Shown here piece after piece: positions 36,311 through 47,316 of a stretch of DNA of 64,000 nucleotides (its first letter is position 1; every line of letters begins with the position of its first letter). The position numbers and the translations under genes are program-made. Origin of the DNA: Polytrichum commune (taxonomy: Eukaryota; Streptophyta; Polytrichopsida; Polytrichales; Polytrichaceae); the NCBI GenBank assembly GCA_950295325.1, contig OX485803.1, forward strand, positions 39,261,554-39,325,553. Direction: 5' to 3'. The notes below the pieces were generated by a model, which was not told where the DNA came from, ran no database searches, and saw only the letters and a program-made list of their open reading frames with translations.

Positions 36311-37712
36311 CAGTCTATCCCCCATAAAACGACACTCGATAATACAACCCTCAATTATACAACACATTTCCCGTAGACCAACCTTTCTACTGTCAATGTA
36401 GCCAAAACTAAGACTATGACGTTCGTAATATAACCATTTTTTAGGCCCAATTTGTCATATAATGGAGGTAATTAATGTGTGTGTGTGTTGTGGGACCCAC
36501 ATCTTGATTCGTCTTGGGATCGGGGAGTACATACTGAATTCATCTATGAGTTAGTTTAACTCAACTCAAGTTCGTTGTTTTAAGAAACCATGGTTTCAAA
36601 ACAAACATCGCAATTTTGAGTCTTTGGATTTGGGTGAAACTTAAAGAGTTTAACACTCGTTGGATCTGTAGACTATAATTCTGTAGTTGTTGATTTTTCT
36701 TCTTGATTCAAACCTTGTCCTCACACCTCGATTTGATGTCTCTTTGGATTGGAAATTTCAAGTTCTTACCAATTCGAATTGCTGGATTTGCCCATGCCAC
36801 TGTTCAATTTCTTGGTTCCGGAGGTGTTGGCAGTCTTGAGTGATGGATGCTTATTATTTTGGTTATAATTTCAACAATTTTGGTGTTGATGACCATGCTT
36901 GCACACAAAACAACTTGCGCATAATTTGGTAAGCACCGACATCCTTTGCATTGGTTATGGCACCGGAAGATGTTTACAATATGGATGAAATTGGTTTGTC
37001 TCATCGTACCCAACCAAACAAAAAACACTAGTGCAAGGAAAAGTTCATGTGTGCTAAATCCATAAGGACCATCTCACTCTTTCTTTTTTTGTAAACACAA
37101 TATGCATTGACAAGTTGAAACCTATGATTATTTACACACTCAACATGCTTTGGAAGGTGGTTGCCTACAAATTATGTGTGGTGGTTTGCAGGGAGGGGAA
37201 TGATGTGGATGACCAACCGACACCAATAGTCAAGCTTACTGAAGACAATGAGTATGCCCAATTACTATCAAACCTTATAGTGGAGCATCCTTTGGAGATT
37301 GCAGTTGTAGATGTGATGAACATACATTCTATTATGTATAAATTGAATAAGATGTCAATTTCCAACATCAACAAACATTCATCAAAGATAATTGATTCTT
37401 ACTTTCGTAGTGTGATATATGGTGAAGACATCATCATGGGACTATATTTTAACTTAGCTCCATATTATGTGACCACTAATGTTGTGAGCATATTTCTTAA
37501 ATAGAAATGTTGTTCATACTCACGTATCTCATTGTGTATACAATAAAAAAAATGCTACATGAAATTGGCCATTTTCTTGGAGGAACTCAATAGTATGACA
37601 TTTGAGGCCCAAATGTCATATTATGCAGGATACGACATTCATATAATACGATATTGAGATAATATGATAATTTCTTGCGTGACCAAACGTGTCATATTAA
37701 AGGGGGAGAACT
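36311..37712 (+). mobile_element. Tigger/pogo-like transposon, family B copy 2 (deleted)
   Basis: The left end, CAGTCTATCCCCCATAAAAC after TA (36309-36310), and the right end (TATTAAAGGGGGAGAACT before TA at 37713-37714) are imperfect inverted repeats. Both flanks and the transposase segments match copy 1. Relative to copy 1, about 680 bp (copy 1 coordinates near 31255-31940) are missing. The deletion joins TATGTGTGGTGGTTTGCA to GGGGAATGATGTGGATGACC. Confidence 0.8.
36960..37504 (+). pseudogene. family B transposase relic, deletion copy
   Basis: The segment APEDVYNMDEIGLSHR near 36960 matches the first catalytic motif of copy 1, but Thr after Glu is lost. After the deletion junction, 37115-37504 stays open and reads the transposase tail: GNDVDDQPTPIVKLTEDNEY, NLIVEHPLEIAVVDVMNIHS, NKMSISNINKHSSKIIDSYF. 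The last block resembles a PCNA-interacting box (IxxYF kept, first Gln replaced). No catalytic core remains. Confidence 0.75.
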
Positions 37713-38262
37713 TACCTTACTTAATTGTGTCCAACTTTCCCTGGAAAAGAGGTTCAAGCATTAAGAACATGGCAACACATAACACAACAAACAAAGCACA
37801 ACAATCCTACCTCTTTAACATGACATGTTTGGGGCACATGATAATTGTTGCATTATCAAGTGTCACATATTCAATAATATGACAAATTGGACATTTTTTT
37901 CATATTGACAAGGTATTTCCTGAAAACACGCATTTGATATTTTGCCACATTAAAAATCGAATATTCTTCTAGATGTCTTTACAAATGTGCAAATTTCTCT
38001 CGTGAAATCTATGTGGACTTGAAGGAAGAATTGATAGTCCATTGATGTTGCCACTTCAAATGAGCAACATATATCTCATTGAGCTTTTCCAACATGGCCT
38101 CCAATTTCAAAACGTGTGCAAGAGTAAACTTTAATGGGTTTGTCATAAAAAATGTAGCTAACAATTAAGCATGATGTTGAGCATTTTGTTAATTTCATAA
38201 TAAGTGAAGGTCTCTCATCAACATCTAAAGAATTCAAGGGCTATGCATTAAGGTTAGAACCA

Positions 38263-38634
38263 CACTAAATGTCACCCTAGTGTCATATGATATTTTATGT
38301 CACTATGGTAACTTTTTGGATGGCTCTTCTTATGAATAAGTGAACAAAATATTGTCATGGATGACGGATGAGTTCATCCATTGGCCAAAACCCAATCTGC
38401 TCTTGTCAACAACTTGTGATGAAATACTGTCATGAATGATTGACATTTGGATAAAAGCTCACTTGATCAGTGACAGTAATTGAACGCTATAAATATGTAA
38501 TCCCCCAAAAAAAATTACAAGGAATGACAAATAATGTTGGGTTAACATTTAGCATTGGTAATAATACACCACAATTTATAATTAGTATTGAGCAAGACAA
38601 TTAGAATTGGTACCACTAAATATCATACTTAGTG
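38263..38634. mobile_element. hairpin-ended MITE, family C copy 3
   Basis: Same interior as copies 1 and 2 (TTTTATGTCACTATGGTAAC, GGATGAGTTCATCCATTGGC). TA follows the right end (38635-38636) but the left flank is CA, and the left hairpin is partly decayed. Confidence 0.72.
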
Positions 38635-38636
38635 TA

Positions 38637-39859
38637 GGTGACTTTGTTCTTTGTCCCAAAGCCATATCAACCAACTTTACATGCAAAACTCAACTTCAAT
38701 GAATCTAATAAGTCTATTGGTTTTGAGATAGAGAACTTAGTTCCCATGCTTTAAAATAAAATAAAAATAAAAATAATTTAATCCACATTTCATATGTGAA
38801 TATTGACTATTGTACTTATATATGTGTGGGATATGTCATATATGCATTTATTACCTCTATAATATGATTTTTTCTGGGGGGGGGGGTTCAAGAATGTCGT
38901 ATTAACAGTGTTGCAGTTGTATTATTGTGATTTTTGGGAATTTCAAACCCAAATTCCTTAAAAAATTCTCCGATTTGAATAGAAGAGAAGTTCTAATGGC
39001 CTGCAGCTTGGTGTATTTAGCTTCTATTACATCCTAGAGGTAGATTATAACTATAAAGTTTGATTTACAAAATTTGTGTCATTGTATTGAGGTTGTTGTA
39101 TTAAAGAGGTAGGATTGTGTAAGGAGAGGAGTTTGGAAGCGAGTTCCCAAATTCTGAAGTCCAAAATCTTGACATGGAGGCCTTGTTATTCATTTTCTAG
39201 ATTGAGAGGCCCCTTTTCATCATAAAAATGGAAGAAAAAAAGAGATCTATGAGAAGCCAAGCCTCCGTGACTCTCATCCCTTTCTTCACATGTGACATGA
39301 AGAAAGAGATTAATGTAGAAGGTACCTAAGAGCAACCCCACTAGGCCAACTATTGCAGTTGGATAAAGCTTGGAATACATCAGGTTTGGTGACACCGGCT
39401 TAGTGGCCGGTCCCCGTATCCAAAATGTAGAGGCCACTAGTCCCTAGTACAAGGTTTAGCAAACCCCTACTAAAGTAGGCTTGGACCGGGTTCCAAAACT
39501 TGCCATTGCCCATGATGCATAGCTATTGGGGCATCAATATACCTTGCTCGCCCCAAAAAATATTGGGGTTGATGTCAACTCGTTTTGGATGGATGTAATC
39601 ACAACTCAATCTTGTCAACATTTTGTCATCTTGATATCATCCAAGGTCGTGTGTTGCTTGGGTTATTTTCTTGCCACTTCTTCTATGGTATGATACCCAT
39701 CATGTATTTTTGACAAATCTTTTACAAGTGACATTTGACACACCAAAGCCTTGCACCAAAGAAAATCCATATCAATTGTCACACACACCAATGAAGGTCA
39801 TAGGTAATCAACCTATTCTCTTACGTAAACAAATTAAAGCATTTTGTTGTGCAATTTTG
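38637..39859. other. spacer with a possible Harbinger end
   Basis: A G run lies at 38876-38887. The sequence at 39329-39345 (AGAGCAACCCCACTAGG) resembles a Tourist/Harbinger terminal motif and could belong with the ORF1 relic at 39860-40549, but the matching opposite end is not seen. Confidence 0.3.
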
Positions 39860-40549
39860 TTATGCTTTCTTCATGATGGTAGTTGCAAAATCTATCGTGG
39901 TTTTTGCACTAGCACACAAAGCATGCTCTTTAACCTTCATGCTAAGGTGCTCCACCTTGGAAGTTTTAGCACCACAAGGGCGCAATTCAACAAACAAGGA
40001 ATCGGTAACAACTGCACGAGTGGGAGTAATAGTAGCATGACGATCCATTGGCAAAACATTAAGAGCATGCAAATCATATCCTCCTACCTTCCGCTTGGCC
40101 ACGAAGATTGCTACGAAACGAGGATAAGTTTAAGCAACAACCAACGATGTTTAAAAACGAATGTTTTCCTACATTTTTGCTTGTAAAGGTTCATAATATT
40201 CAAGACAACATCATATTTTGTTGTACTGCTCTTACCAACATCTTTGATAGTCCAATAGCAACCAATGAACCTAGCTACCACAACTTTGATGTCATCCCAC
40301 TTTGTCTCCAATGACCTTGTTGGACAATCTGCTCCTCCTTTTAGGCTTGTGACGATTGTAGTATAATGCAACAATACTCCAAAATGCAATATTTATTTGA
40401 CCGATCCCTCTCCTCGAGTCCGTGGAGGTATGCATGAAGTTTCTACAACATTGCTCCTCTTCCTCCATGCAGAAGCTACGAGCCTTCTTGGTCTTCCCAC
40501 CCGCTGTGACACCATCATCCCCATGCTTGTCATAGGGGAATTTGTCCAA
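39860..40549 (-). pseudogene. Harbinger ORF1-like (Myb/SANT, NAM-associated) relic
   Basis: On the minus strand, MHTSTDSRRGIGQ...FWSIVALYYNRHKPKRRS is followed, after a frameshift near 40385, by RSLETKWDDIKVVVARFIGC, then Y...KSSTTKYD and FVFKHRWLLLK. This is the layout of plant proteins labelled glutathione S-transferase T3-like or NAM-associated, which accompany Harbinger transposases. A further in-frame segment (40102-39860) continues without recognisable motif. One frameshift and internal stops make it non-functional. It is 16 kb from the transposase relic at 22.5-23.7 kb, so they are not one element. Confidence 0.55.
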
Positions 40550-40764
40550 AGAAAGGAAAGGTCCTTGATGCTAATGTTGTAAGGAGCTCGCCACTTGAGA
40601 CAATAATGTTGTGAATTACATTGTCAAATGCATGCCTTGAAGCTCCCTTTTGTGCCGCCGGAGCTTGGTGGACGCCACTGCTTGGTGGTCCTGGTTCTTG
40701 CATCTACGGCTTACTGTTTACCCATGTGATACCCGACCTGATAGGGTTGCTTTGACTTATCTTG

Positions 40765-40950
40765 AGTTATTGAGTCCAAAATCTTAGCACTGAGGCATCC
40801 TTATTATTCTCATCATTGAGATGCCCGTTGTTGTGAAGTTTAAAAAATAGAAATAGATCCACCAAAAGCCAAGAATCCATGACTCTCGTGTTCCCTCCCT
40901 CTTGTGGCTAGAAGAAAGAATAATATAAAGAAAAATAGGGGGACCTAACT
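40765..40950. repeat. dispersed short repeat, best copy
   Basis: Words such as AGTCCAAAATCTTAGCACTG, CATCATTGAGATGCCC, CCACCAAAAGCCAAGAATCC and GTGGCTAGAAGAAAGAATAA recur in part at 35330-35395, 36205-36300, 39155-39310 and 41485-41575. No terminal repeats or coding capacity are visible, so the class is unknown. Confidence 0.5.
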
Positions 40951-41639
40951 TAAATAACCTATCTCTAGCTAGAAAGGAGGCTCAAGGCTAGTTTAGACTA
41001 CGGTGAACAAATGCACTGGTTGGTCAAGAATTTCAACCCAAGACAAGGTTACTTAAGGCAACGACTTGTATGATGGACAAGATGGAAGGAAAAGAATTGA
41101 ATAAAAATGCCTCAAGTCAGAGTTCTCAAGAGGCCAAGTTTTTTGTATGAGGATTTGAAGTTGTTCAAGAAACTCGACCTCCGGGGACTCCCCTAGCAAA
41201 AAGTGTTGCCATGTTGGCATCCATGTTATTCTTTCATCCATGATTTAAGTTCTCCACCAGAGAAGTCTTGGCCTTAGTGTAAACCCTAGCCAATGAAGAA
41301 CATGTTTTGTAGCCAATCATATTGCTCCATTCCCCTAAATTTCTTAACCGGTGCGCACTTCTTCACCGTTGTCTAAACCGGCCCTCAAACAATAAGGACA
41401 TGACACGTCATGACATAACAAAACAAACCAAAACGCTAGTAGAAGCTGAGAAGTTACTGACAGAAGCGATGTCTCAAGTTATGGAGTCCAAAATTATGTC
41501 AACACTGATACATTCTCATCATCCTCATCACCGAGATGCCCCCTTGCCAACCAAGTGCAAAAATGGAAGAGAAGGATAATGAAAGTATATGTAATGCAGC
41601 TTAATTAATTACCTGCCTTGTTGTTTAATAACCTTGACT

Positions 41640-42149
41640 CACTACGTACTGTAAAAGAGGCTGAAGAAGCAGCAGCAGTGGCCGAGAGGGCAGAAGGGAA
41701 GAGAAGAGAAGAGAATGCTAGATAGATAGAAGGAGGGTAGGGGAGTTACTAAAGCCAGAGTTCCAAAGATAAGAGGGGGGGGGGGGGGAGGAACAACAGC
41801 AATAACAATAATAAGTCCCATTACCGAGACTGTACTACACACATACAGTACTGGGGAGCTTGGGCCGGAGGGGGAATAAGGGGGCCCACCTGGCGGTCTC
41901 TCAGTGTCCGAGTCCACTGGATCTGCCCGCGCGGGCAGCGGGCGGGAGGGGAGAGCTGCCCGGGGGGGGGAGCGAGGGAAGGAGGCGAGAGCTGGGCCAG
42001 CCAGGGGCGTGGATGCGGCACGGAAGGAAGGAAGGAAGGAAAGGGAGGAAAGGAAACGAAAGGCAGGCCAGACGAAGGGAGAGCCAACGAACGAACGAAC
42101 GAACGAAGGGAAGGGAAGGAAGGGAAGGAAAGGCAAAGGCAAAGGCACA

Positions 42150-42185
<36 letters not shown>

Positions 42186-43122
42186 CGAGGGGCACGGAGG
42201 GAGAGGGGAGAGAGAGAGAGAAGGGTGAGAGAGGGGGAGAGAGAGATAGCGAAGGGAAGGGAAGGGATTCGGGCGCGGTGCCCTCGAGTGCAAAGGCAGA
42301 GCAACCGGGCTCCTCTTCTTGCGCAACCTTTTGTCGTCATTGTTGGCGGGTGTTTTTGGAGCGTTCCACACTCCAGACGCGTCCGCTGCTGCTGCTGGGA
42401 GGAGGAGGAGGAGGAAGAAGAGGGAGCGGGGTGGTGGAGGTAGGTTGAGAATGAGGCGCAGTGAGGCCACGACGGTGCGGGTGCAGGAGGCGGTATGGCG
42501 GAGGAGAGTGGAGCGGTGGTGCGGGTGGGGATGGAGTGGAGGAGCGAGGGGGGAGTGCTGAGGAAGGGGAGCAGTGGCAGTGGAAGTGGAGGAGTGGCTG
42601 CCGTCGTGGTGGAGGAGGAGGGCGCCAGCAGCAGTCGGAGGCCGGTGGTGCTGTGGCTGGGAGGCAGGCGGAGGCGCAGTTGGAGTGGAACGGTGGCGAG
42701 GAGGAGAAAGAGGAACAGCAGCAGGGATAAGGGAGGCGAGGTCGTGAGGGACGAGGAGGAGGACGAGGAGGAAGAGGTGGCAGGGGTAAGGGTGAGAAGA
42801 CTGCTGCTGCGGCCAGGGGAAGGAGTGAAGGTGTGGAAGTAAGGTGGAATTGTCGGAGGTGGAGGTTGGAGGAGGGAGATTCATCAAGTTTGTTGCGACG
42901 GCGAGCCTGCGAGGAGGACCGCTAGTGTGGAGCAGTACCAGGGAGAATGGCAGTGAAGGTGGCGGTCACGCCAAGGGCAGCTCAGGTGCGTTGTCAGCTG
43001 CTCTCGGCTATGGTACGCCCCTAGCGGCCCCTGCTGCTACGCCAGTCGTCGACTCTTGTGGTCTCGCTGGGCTCCTCCTACCCGCCGTGAAGCAGCAGCA
43101 ACAGCAGCAAGAAGTAGAGGAA
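41640..43122 (+). promoter_or_regulatory. purine-rich upstream and leader region of the IDD gene
   Basis: The stretch before the IDD start codon is much more GC-rich than the window average and strongly purine-biased. It holds GGAA repeats (42019-42040), GAAC repeats (42086-42106), GGGAAGGAA runs, and GA repeats (42154-42184 and nearby), followed by GGAG/GCAGCAG-rich sequence to 43110. GA tracts are common in plant promoters and leaders and are bound by GAGA-binding BBR/BPC proteins. I find no convincing TATA box and cannot place the transcription start. Long open frames on both strands here are compositional artefacts. Confidence 0.5.
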
Positions 43123-46100
43123 ATGACATTGTCCAACTTAACAAGCGCATCGGCTGGCGAGGCGAGTGTGTCGTCGGGAAATCGCACCGATGGCACCACT
43201 CCTGGGATGCCACCGACGTCTACCCCGGCCACGCCCGCCACCACCACTGCTACTGTATCGAGTGGCCAGCCTCTTGCTGTGAAGCGTAAGCGCAATCTCC
43301 CGGGAACTCCAGGTATGCTCCACTCCCCGTCTAGCTTCCTAGGGCATTCTAGACCGATCTCCCTCGTGCTGTTTCGTGTACCACATCTAACTGCGTGCTT
43401 GCAGTCATCACGAGGTTGGAGTCGGTCACTTCTTTCCAGTCTCCCCTCTAGTCCCCCGTACAAATCTGAGCATCTGCCCCCGCCTGTTTCCGGGTTTGAT
43501 GCTCTCCCCCTCTCTCCAAACAATTCGAGCTCATGCTCCACCACAGGAAACTAGCTCCCTGCACGTGATGTGTTTGGCTCAGATAGTAGGGCGAGTCATG
43601 ATGATGTTCTTACATTTCTTAATCATTCGAATGCAAATTATACAACTTCAAGTGATGCACGAGCTGCGGGGTTAATGGCTAACTAGGTTATGGTTCGCTC
43701 TTGTGGCCGCGGAGCATGACTTTTATGCGACACTCCGGCTGATCACGTAGAACTGCTGTAACGTTACCAGCACCGTGGATTGATTGTCTGCGGGGACTCG
43801 TTTGGGAAAAGCTAGGGGAGAAAAGGACAGGTTTAGAGTGGCGTTTTGTTCCTAGTGGAATGGCATAGGTAGAGCGGGAGTATGAGAGTTTGAGTGGAGA
43901 GGTTTGAGAGTTGCCAACAGGAATGAGTGTGGGATGCAGACCCGGAGGCAGAGGTGATAGCGTTATCACCTAAAACATTAATGGCCACGAATCGATTCGT
44001 GTGCGAAATCTGTAACAAGGGGTTTCAGCGAGATCAGAACCTGCAGTTACATCGACGGGGCCATAATCTGCCCTGGAAGCTGCGGCAACGGACCAGCAAG
44101 GAGGTTCGCAAGCGCGTTTATATCTGCCCTGAGCCCTCTTGTGTGCATCACGACCCGTCGCGTGCTCTGGGCGACTTGACCGGTATCAAAAAACACTTTT
44201 GCCGAAAGCATGGCGAGAAGAAGTGGAAGTGTGACAAGTGCTCTAAGAGATACGCTGTTCAATCCGACTGGAAAGCCCACTCTAAGACTTGCGGTACTCG
44301 AGAGTACCGCTGCGATTGTGGTACTTTGTTCTCCAGGTTAGTTTCACAATGCTCAAGTCGATGCTGTTCTAATTACGGTAACCTCTTGAGATGACTGATG
44401 CAACTTGCCTACGCGCATCACAAAGCTACTCAGGAGCTTGGAAAGGATTCAAACAAAATTGTATTTTTCCAGGATGCCCAACACTTGCTGCTTGTTTCAA
44501 ATTAGAAGATGAGAGAATTCGAGTGTGCTGCTTTCGCATGATGTCGGGTTTTTTTACCTAGTTGAGACTACGAAGACGTGTGCTGATATGAGGTGAATTC
44601 CGTGTGGCAGGCGGGACAGTTTCATTACCCACCGAGCTTTCTGCGATGCTCTGGCCGAAGAGAGTGCCCGAGTGTCGGCAGGGAAGCAAGGTGGAGGACA
44701 ACCTGATGGCCTAATGGGCTCAGGTCAGTCGTCCATGTCAGTTATGGGGGCACCTTCCTCTCCTCACGGCAACAATGTGGGTCGCATGAGTGGGGATCCT
44801 CTGGCTTCTGTGGTCCCATTAGCTTCCAGAGCTGGACCCGGCCTGCCGCCTTCTATGGCAGGTCTTAGTGGTCTTAGTGAAGGAGGCATCCCTTTACTGC
44901 CTCGATGGACTCAAGGTCCTACGGGCCCTAACCCCTCTGGGACAGGCCCTAGATTGTCACTCTGGTTAGGAACGGGCCCAGGTCCTGGTCCGCCTGGGTC
45001 TCAACACATGCAGCAACTCTTGTCTGGCTCTGATGGTAATCCTCTGTTTCCAATGCAGCCCCCAAAGGGCATGCAAGGGGGATCAGGAATGCCGGGGATG
45101 ATGAATGCACTGGAGTATGATGTTCCGCAGGCACCCAGGCCGTCAAGCGGTCTTATGCCAATGAACCCCTCTGGACCTGGAAGCCTTTTTGCGACTTTGT
45201 TCGCATCAGGAGGTGGACTGCAAGGGCTTCAAGGATCGAATCCCTCTCAAAGTGGGGCCTCTGTCGGGATGGGTATCTCAGGGTTTTCGGATTTTACAGC
45301 TGGCGCCAATCGTATGGAGCGAGGGTCCTCCACTGCTGGGCTGTCTCCATCCTCGTCAGGGGGAATGACTAGCAACTCGTCCTCAGGAAATACCAATGGG
45401 GTGGGAACCTTGTCCTCAGTGTCGCCACTATTTAATCCCCAGCAGCAGCAGCAACAGCACACTGCATCCGCCCAAATGTCTGCTACAGCTTTGCTGCAAA
45501 AGGCTGCTCAAATGGGTGCTACTGCAAGTAACACTTCCCTCTTGCGTTATGGACTTGGAGGGGCTGATTCCAGTTCTATGGCCTTGTGGCAAGGTCAGCG
45601 TCAAGAGCAGCAGCAGGCACCACAGCAGCAGCAGCAGCAGCAGCAGCAGGCACCACAGCCACAGCCACAGCAACAGCAGCAGCAGCAGCAGCAACAGCAA
45701 CAACAGCAGCAGCAGCAGCAGGGGAGGACAGGTGACATCCCACTCATGTCTAACATGGCACAGCACTCACTATTAAGGCGGCCAGGCGATCTGCAGAGTG
45801 TTTCGCAGGGGCTGGGAGGTACATCATTAGGGCAAAACACCAATTTTGGAGGAGGTCAAGGAAGGCCTTCTGACAGTGCCACAAATGTGCAAGATTTCAT
45901 GAATTCTTTGTCTGGGGGTGCGGGTCTCATTGGGGGGCCATTTGGCAATATGCCCTCCATGTTTGGAAATACTACCAACATGGGAGGAATGCTGCCGCCA
46001 AGTAATCACCGGATGTCCTCAAATGATGTCCTTGCTAATAGTAACTTCAGTGGAGGGCAAGTGTTGCAAGGCATGGGTCCCTCATCTATGTTACCCGGTT

Positions 46101-46351
46101 TGGGTGGTTCCTCAAGAGGGGAGAATGATGGTAGTGACAGGTTTACTCGTGATTTCTTGGGAGTAGGAGGAGCTTCAGGGATGACAGGCGCTGCTGGAGG
46201 GGTGGGGCGTACACTTTCTCAACGAGATTTGGCTAGTATCACGTCGCTGGGTCCTGGGGTAGACCTTGGTGCATTCTTCAATCAAAGAGAGAATCTGCGA
46301 TTTGTAGGTGCAAGTGGCCATTCTCCTGGGAAATCATGGGACGCCTCGTAG
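43123..46351 (+). CDS. INDETERMINATE DOMAIN (IDD) C2H2 zinc-finger transcription factor
   Basis: Three exons, 43123-43312, 43940-44336 and 44611-46351, join in frame through GT-AG introns into 775 residues. The first intron follows NLPGTP and the second splits FSR|RDSF, matching my recollection of IDD gene structure. Residues 4-18 read SNLTSASAGEASVSS, a usual IDD start, and a KRKR nuclear signal lies at 54-57. The ID domain follows: ZF1 C85/C88/H101/H105, ZF2 C126/C131/H149/H154, ZF3 C161/C164/H177/C181 and ZF4 C188/C190/H203/C207. The C-terminus has LSLWLG (about 311-316), MSATALLQKAAQMGAT (485-500), glutamine runs (about 528-566) and TRDFLGVGG (708-716). IDD proteins bind DNA in the nucleus and, in flowering plants, partner GRAS proteins such as SHR, SCR and DELLA. 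The frame stays open upstream to a stop at 42826 but has no ATG, so 43123 is the best start. All metal ligands are present. Confidence 0.95.
45604..45723 (+). repeat. CAG/CAA glutamine-coding repeat in IDD exon 3
   Basis: Mixed CAG and CAA codons encode glutamine runs broken by APQ and APQPQPQ. A shorter run lies at 45438-45455. The mixture of codons makes it less slippery than a pure CAG run. The tract is likely to vary in length between individuals. Confidence 0.9.
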
Positions 46352-47132
46352 TGCATGTGGATGGTTGTGCCCTTGCTACCTGAGGTCAACCAGTTCACCT
46401 AGTAGGTAGATGCAATTTTGGCTACAACCAGTCTTTGCCCTTGTAATACATGGCTTGCCAGTCAGTGCCCACTTTGTAAATTGTGTCCTTACTCATGCCA
46501 TGAACACTGAGACGCTCTTCCATTCAGCTGATGGTGCATTTGAATTGTAACATAGCCCTATCAGCACCTTAAGCGTTCTTGGCCACTCTGGCGGGCCGGC
46601 TTGTTGTGCTGTTGGATTATTGTCTCCTAGTTGGTTTTACCACCTTGTAACAATTCTTTGTCAACGATTATACGCTCATTGCCCCATATCTTCATTCTGA
46701 GTACAGTGCTGATATGTTGGGAAGAGTCAGTTTGGGTTTTGTTTGCAACCCAGTCGATTGCCAATTCAGTGGCTGCCACGACCTATGTTTGCAATTTTGC
46801 AATTTAGGTCACCTTGAAAATCCATCATGTTTGAAATTCATACAGACTCCTCTCGGTCCCCGATTCCTCACAACCGTCTGGAACCCTATTTCCAAGTTCG
46901 GTCGCTTTATATCCTCACCAGCTCGTCTGTGGGCATGCACTTGAAATGTCAATGTAGTCATCACCAGGATAATCGACTTTCCTTATTCCATGGTATAGCC
47001 CTTGATCAGGCTTTTTTACCACCAATTTCACACTCACTCCCGAGCGAATGCCCCCCCACTCCACATGATTGCTTGAAATGTGAGATGCAGTATCTCTGGA
47101 GATGCCTAGACTCACTCACTTAGTCTCAAGTT
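46352..47132 (+). other. 3' flank of the IDD gene, probable 3' UTR
   Basis: Base composition stays like that of the gene for several hundred bases after the stop. TTGTAA-type and T-rich words fit a plant 3' UTR, but no clear AATAAA signal allows an end to be placed. Short open frames at 46714-47123 have no domain. Confidence 0.4.
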
Positions 47133-47316
47133 TCAATAGCCTCTAAGAATCTCAGCCTGCCACCACAAGCGTTCAATTGCTTGCAACTCTGCACTCACCC
47201 CGTTCACTTCGCTTTCCAGCAAGTCCATCGAATCTTTGATGCGGTGAAAACCACTCTCAGGGTGATGCTCTGCAACTTCAAAAGCTTGATTAAGCTTGGC
47301 GACCTCTTCAGCCGCA
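47133..47316 (-). CDS. putative terminal exon of an unidentified minus-strand gene
   Basis: On the minus strand a pyrimidine-rich stretch ending TTTCGTGTGTAG is followed by a frame of about 60 codons ending in TGA. It reads AAEEVAKLNQAFEVAEHHPE, then SGFHRIKDSMDLLESEVNGV and SAELQAIERLWWQAEILRGY. The heptad-like spacing of Leu, Val and Ile and the many Glu, Ala and Gln suggest a helical or coiled-coil segment. The composition is unlike the low-complexity shadows elsewhere. I do not recognise the family and cannot find the preceding exons, which may lie beyond a long intron or be absent. It converges tail to tail with the IDD gene. It could also be a captured gene fragment. Confidence 0.42.

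Noticed and set aside
39671-40186. 171-codon plus-strand frame
   Set aside because: It is antisense to the Harbinger ORF1-like relic, which explains the sequence better.
41642-42887. Long overlapping open frames on both strands (for example a 328-codon minus-strand frame)
   Set aside because: They follow from the purine/pyrimidine bias of simple repeats and translate to Ser/Leu/Pro or Arg/Glu runs without any domain.
42844-43122. N-terminal extension of the IDD protein back to 42844
   Set aside because: The extension begins with GTG and contains no ATG before 43123. The protein from 43123 already has the usual IDD start motif. An upstream exon feeding this frame cannot be excluded.
45428-45843. 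Minus-strand frames rich in Leu or Cys inside the IDD gene
   Set aside because: They are the reverse reading of the CAG/CAA repeat in IDD exon 3.
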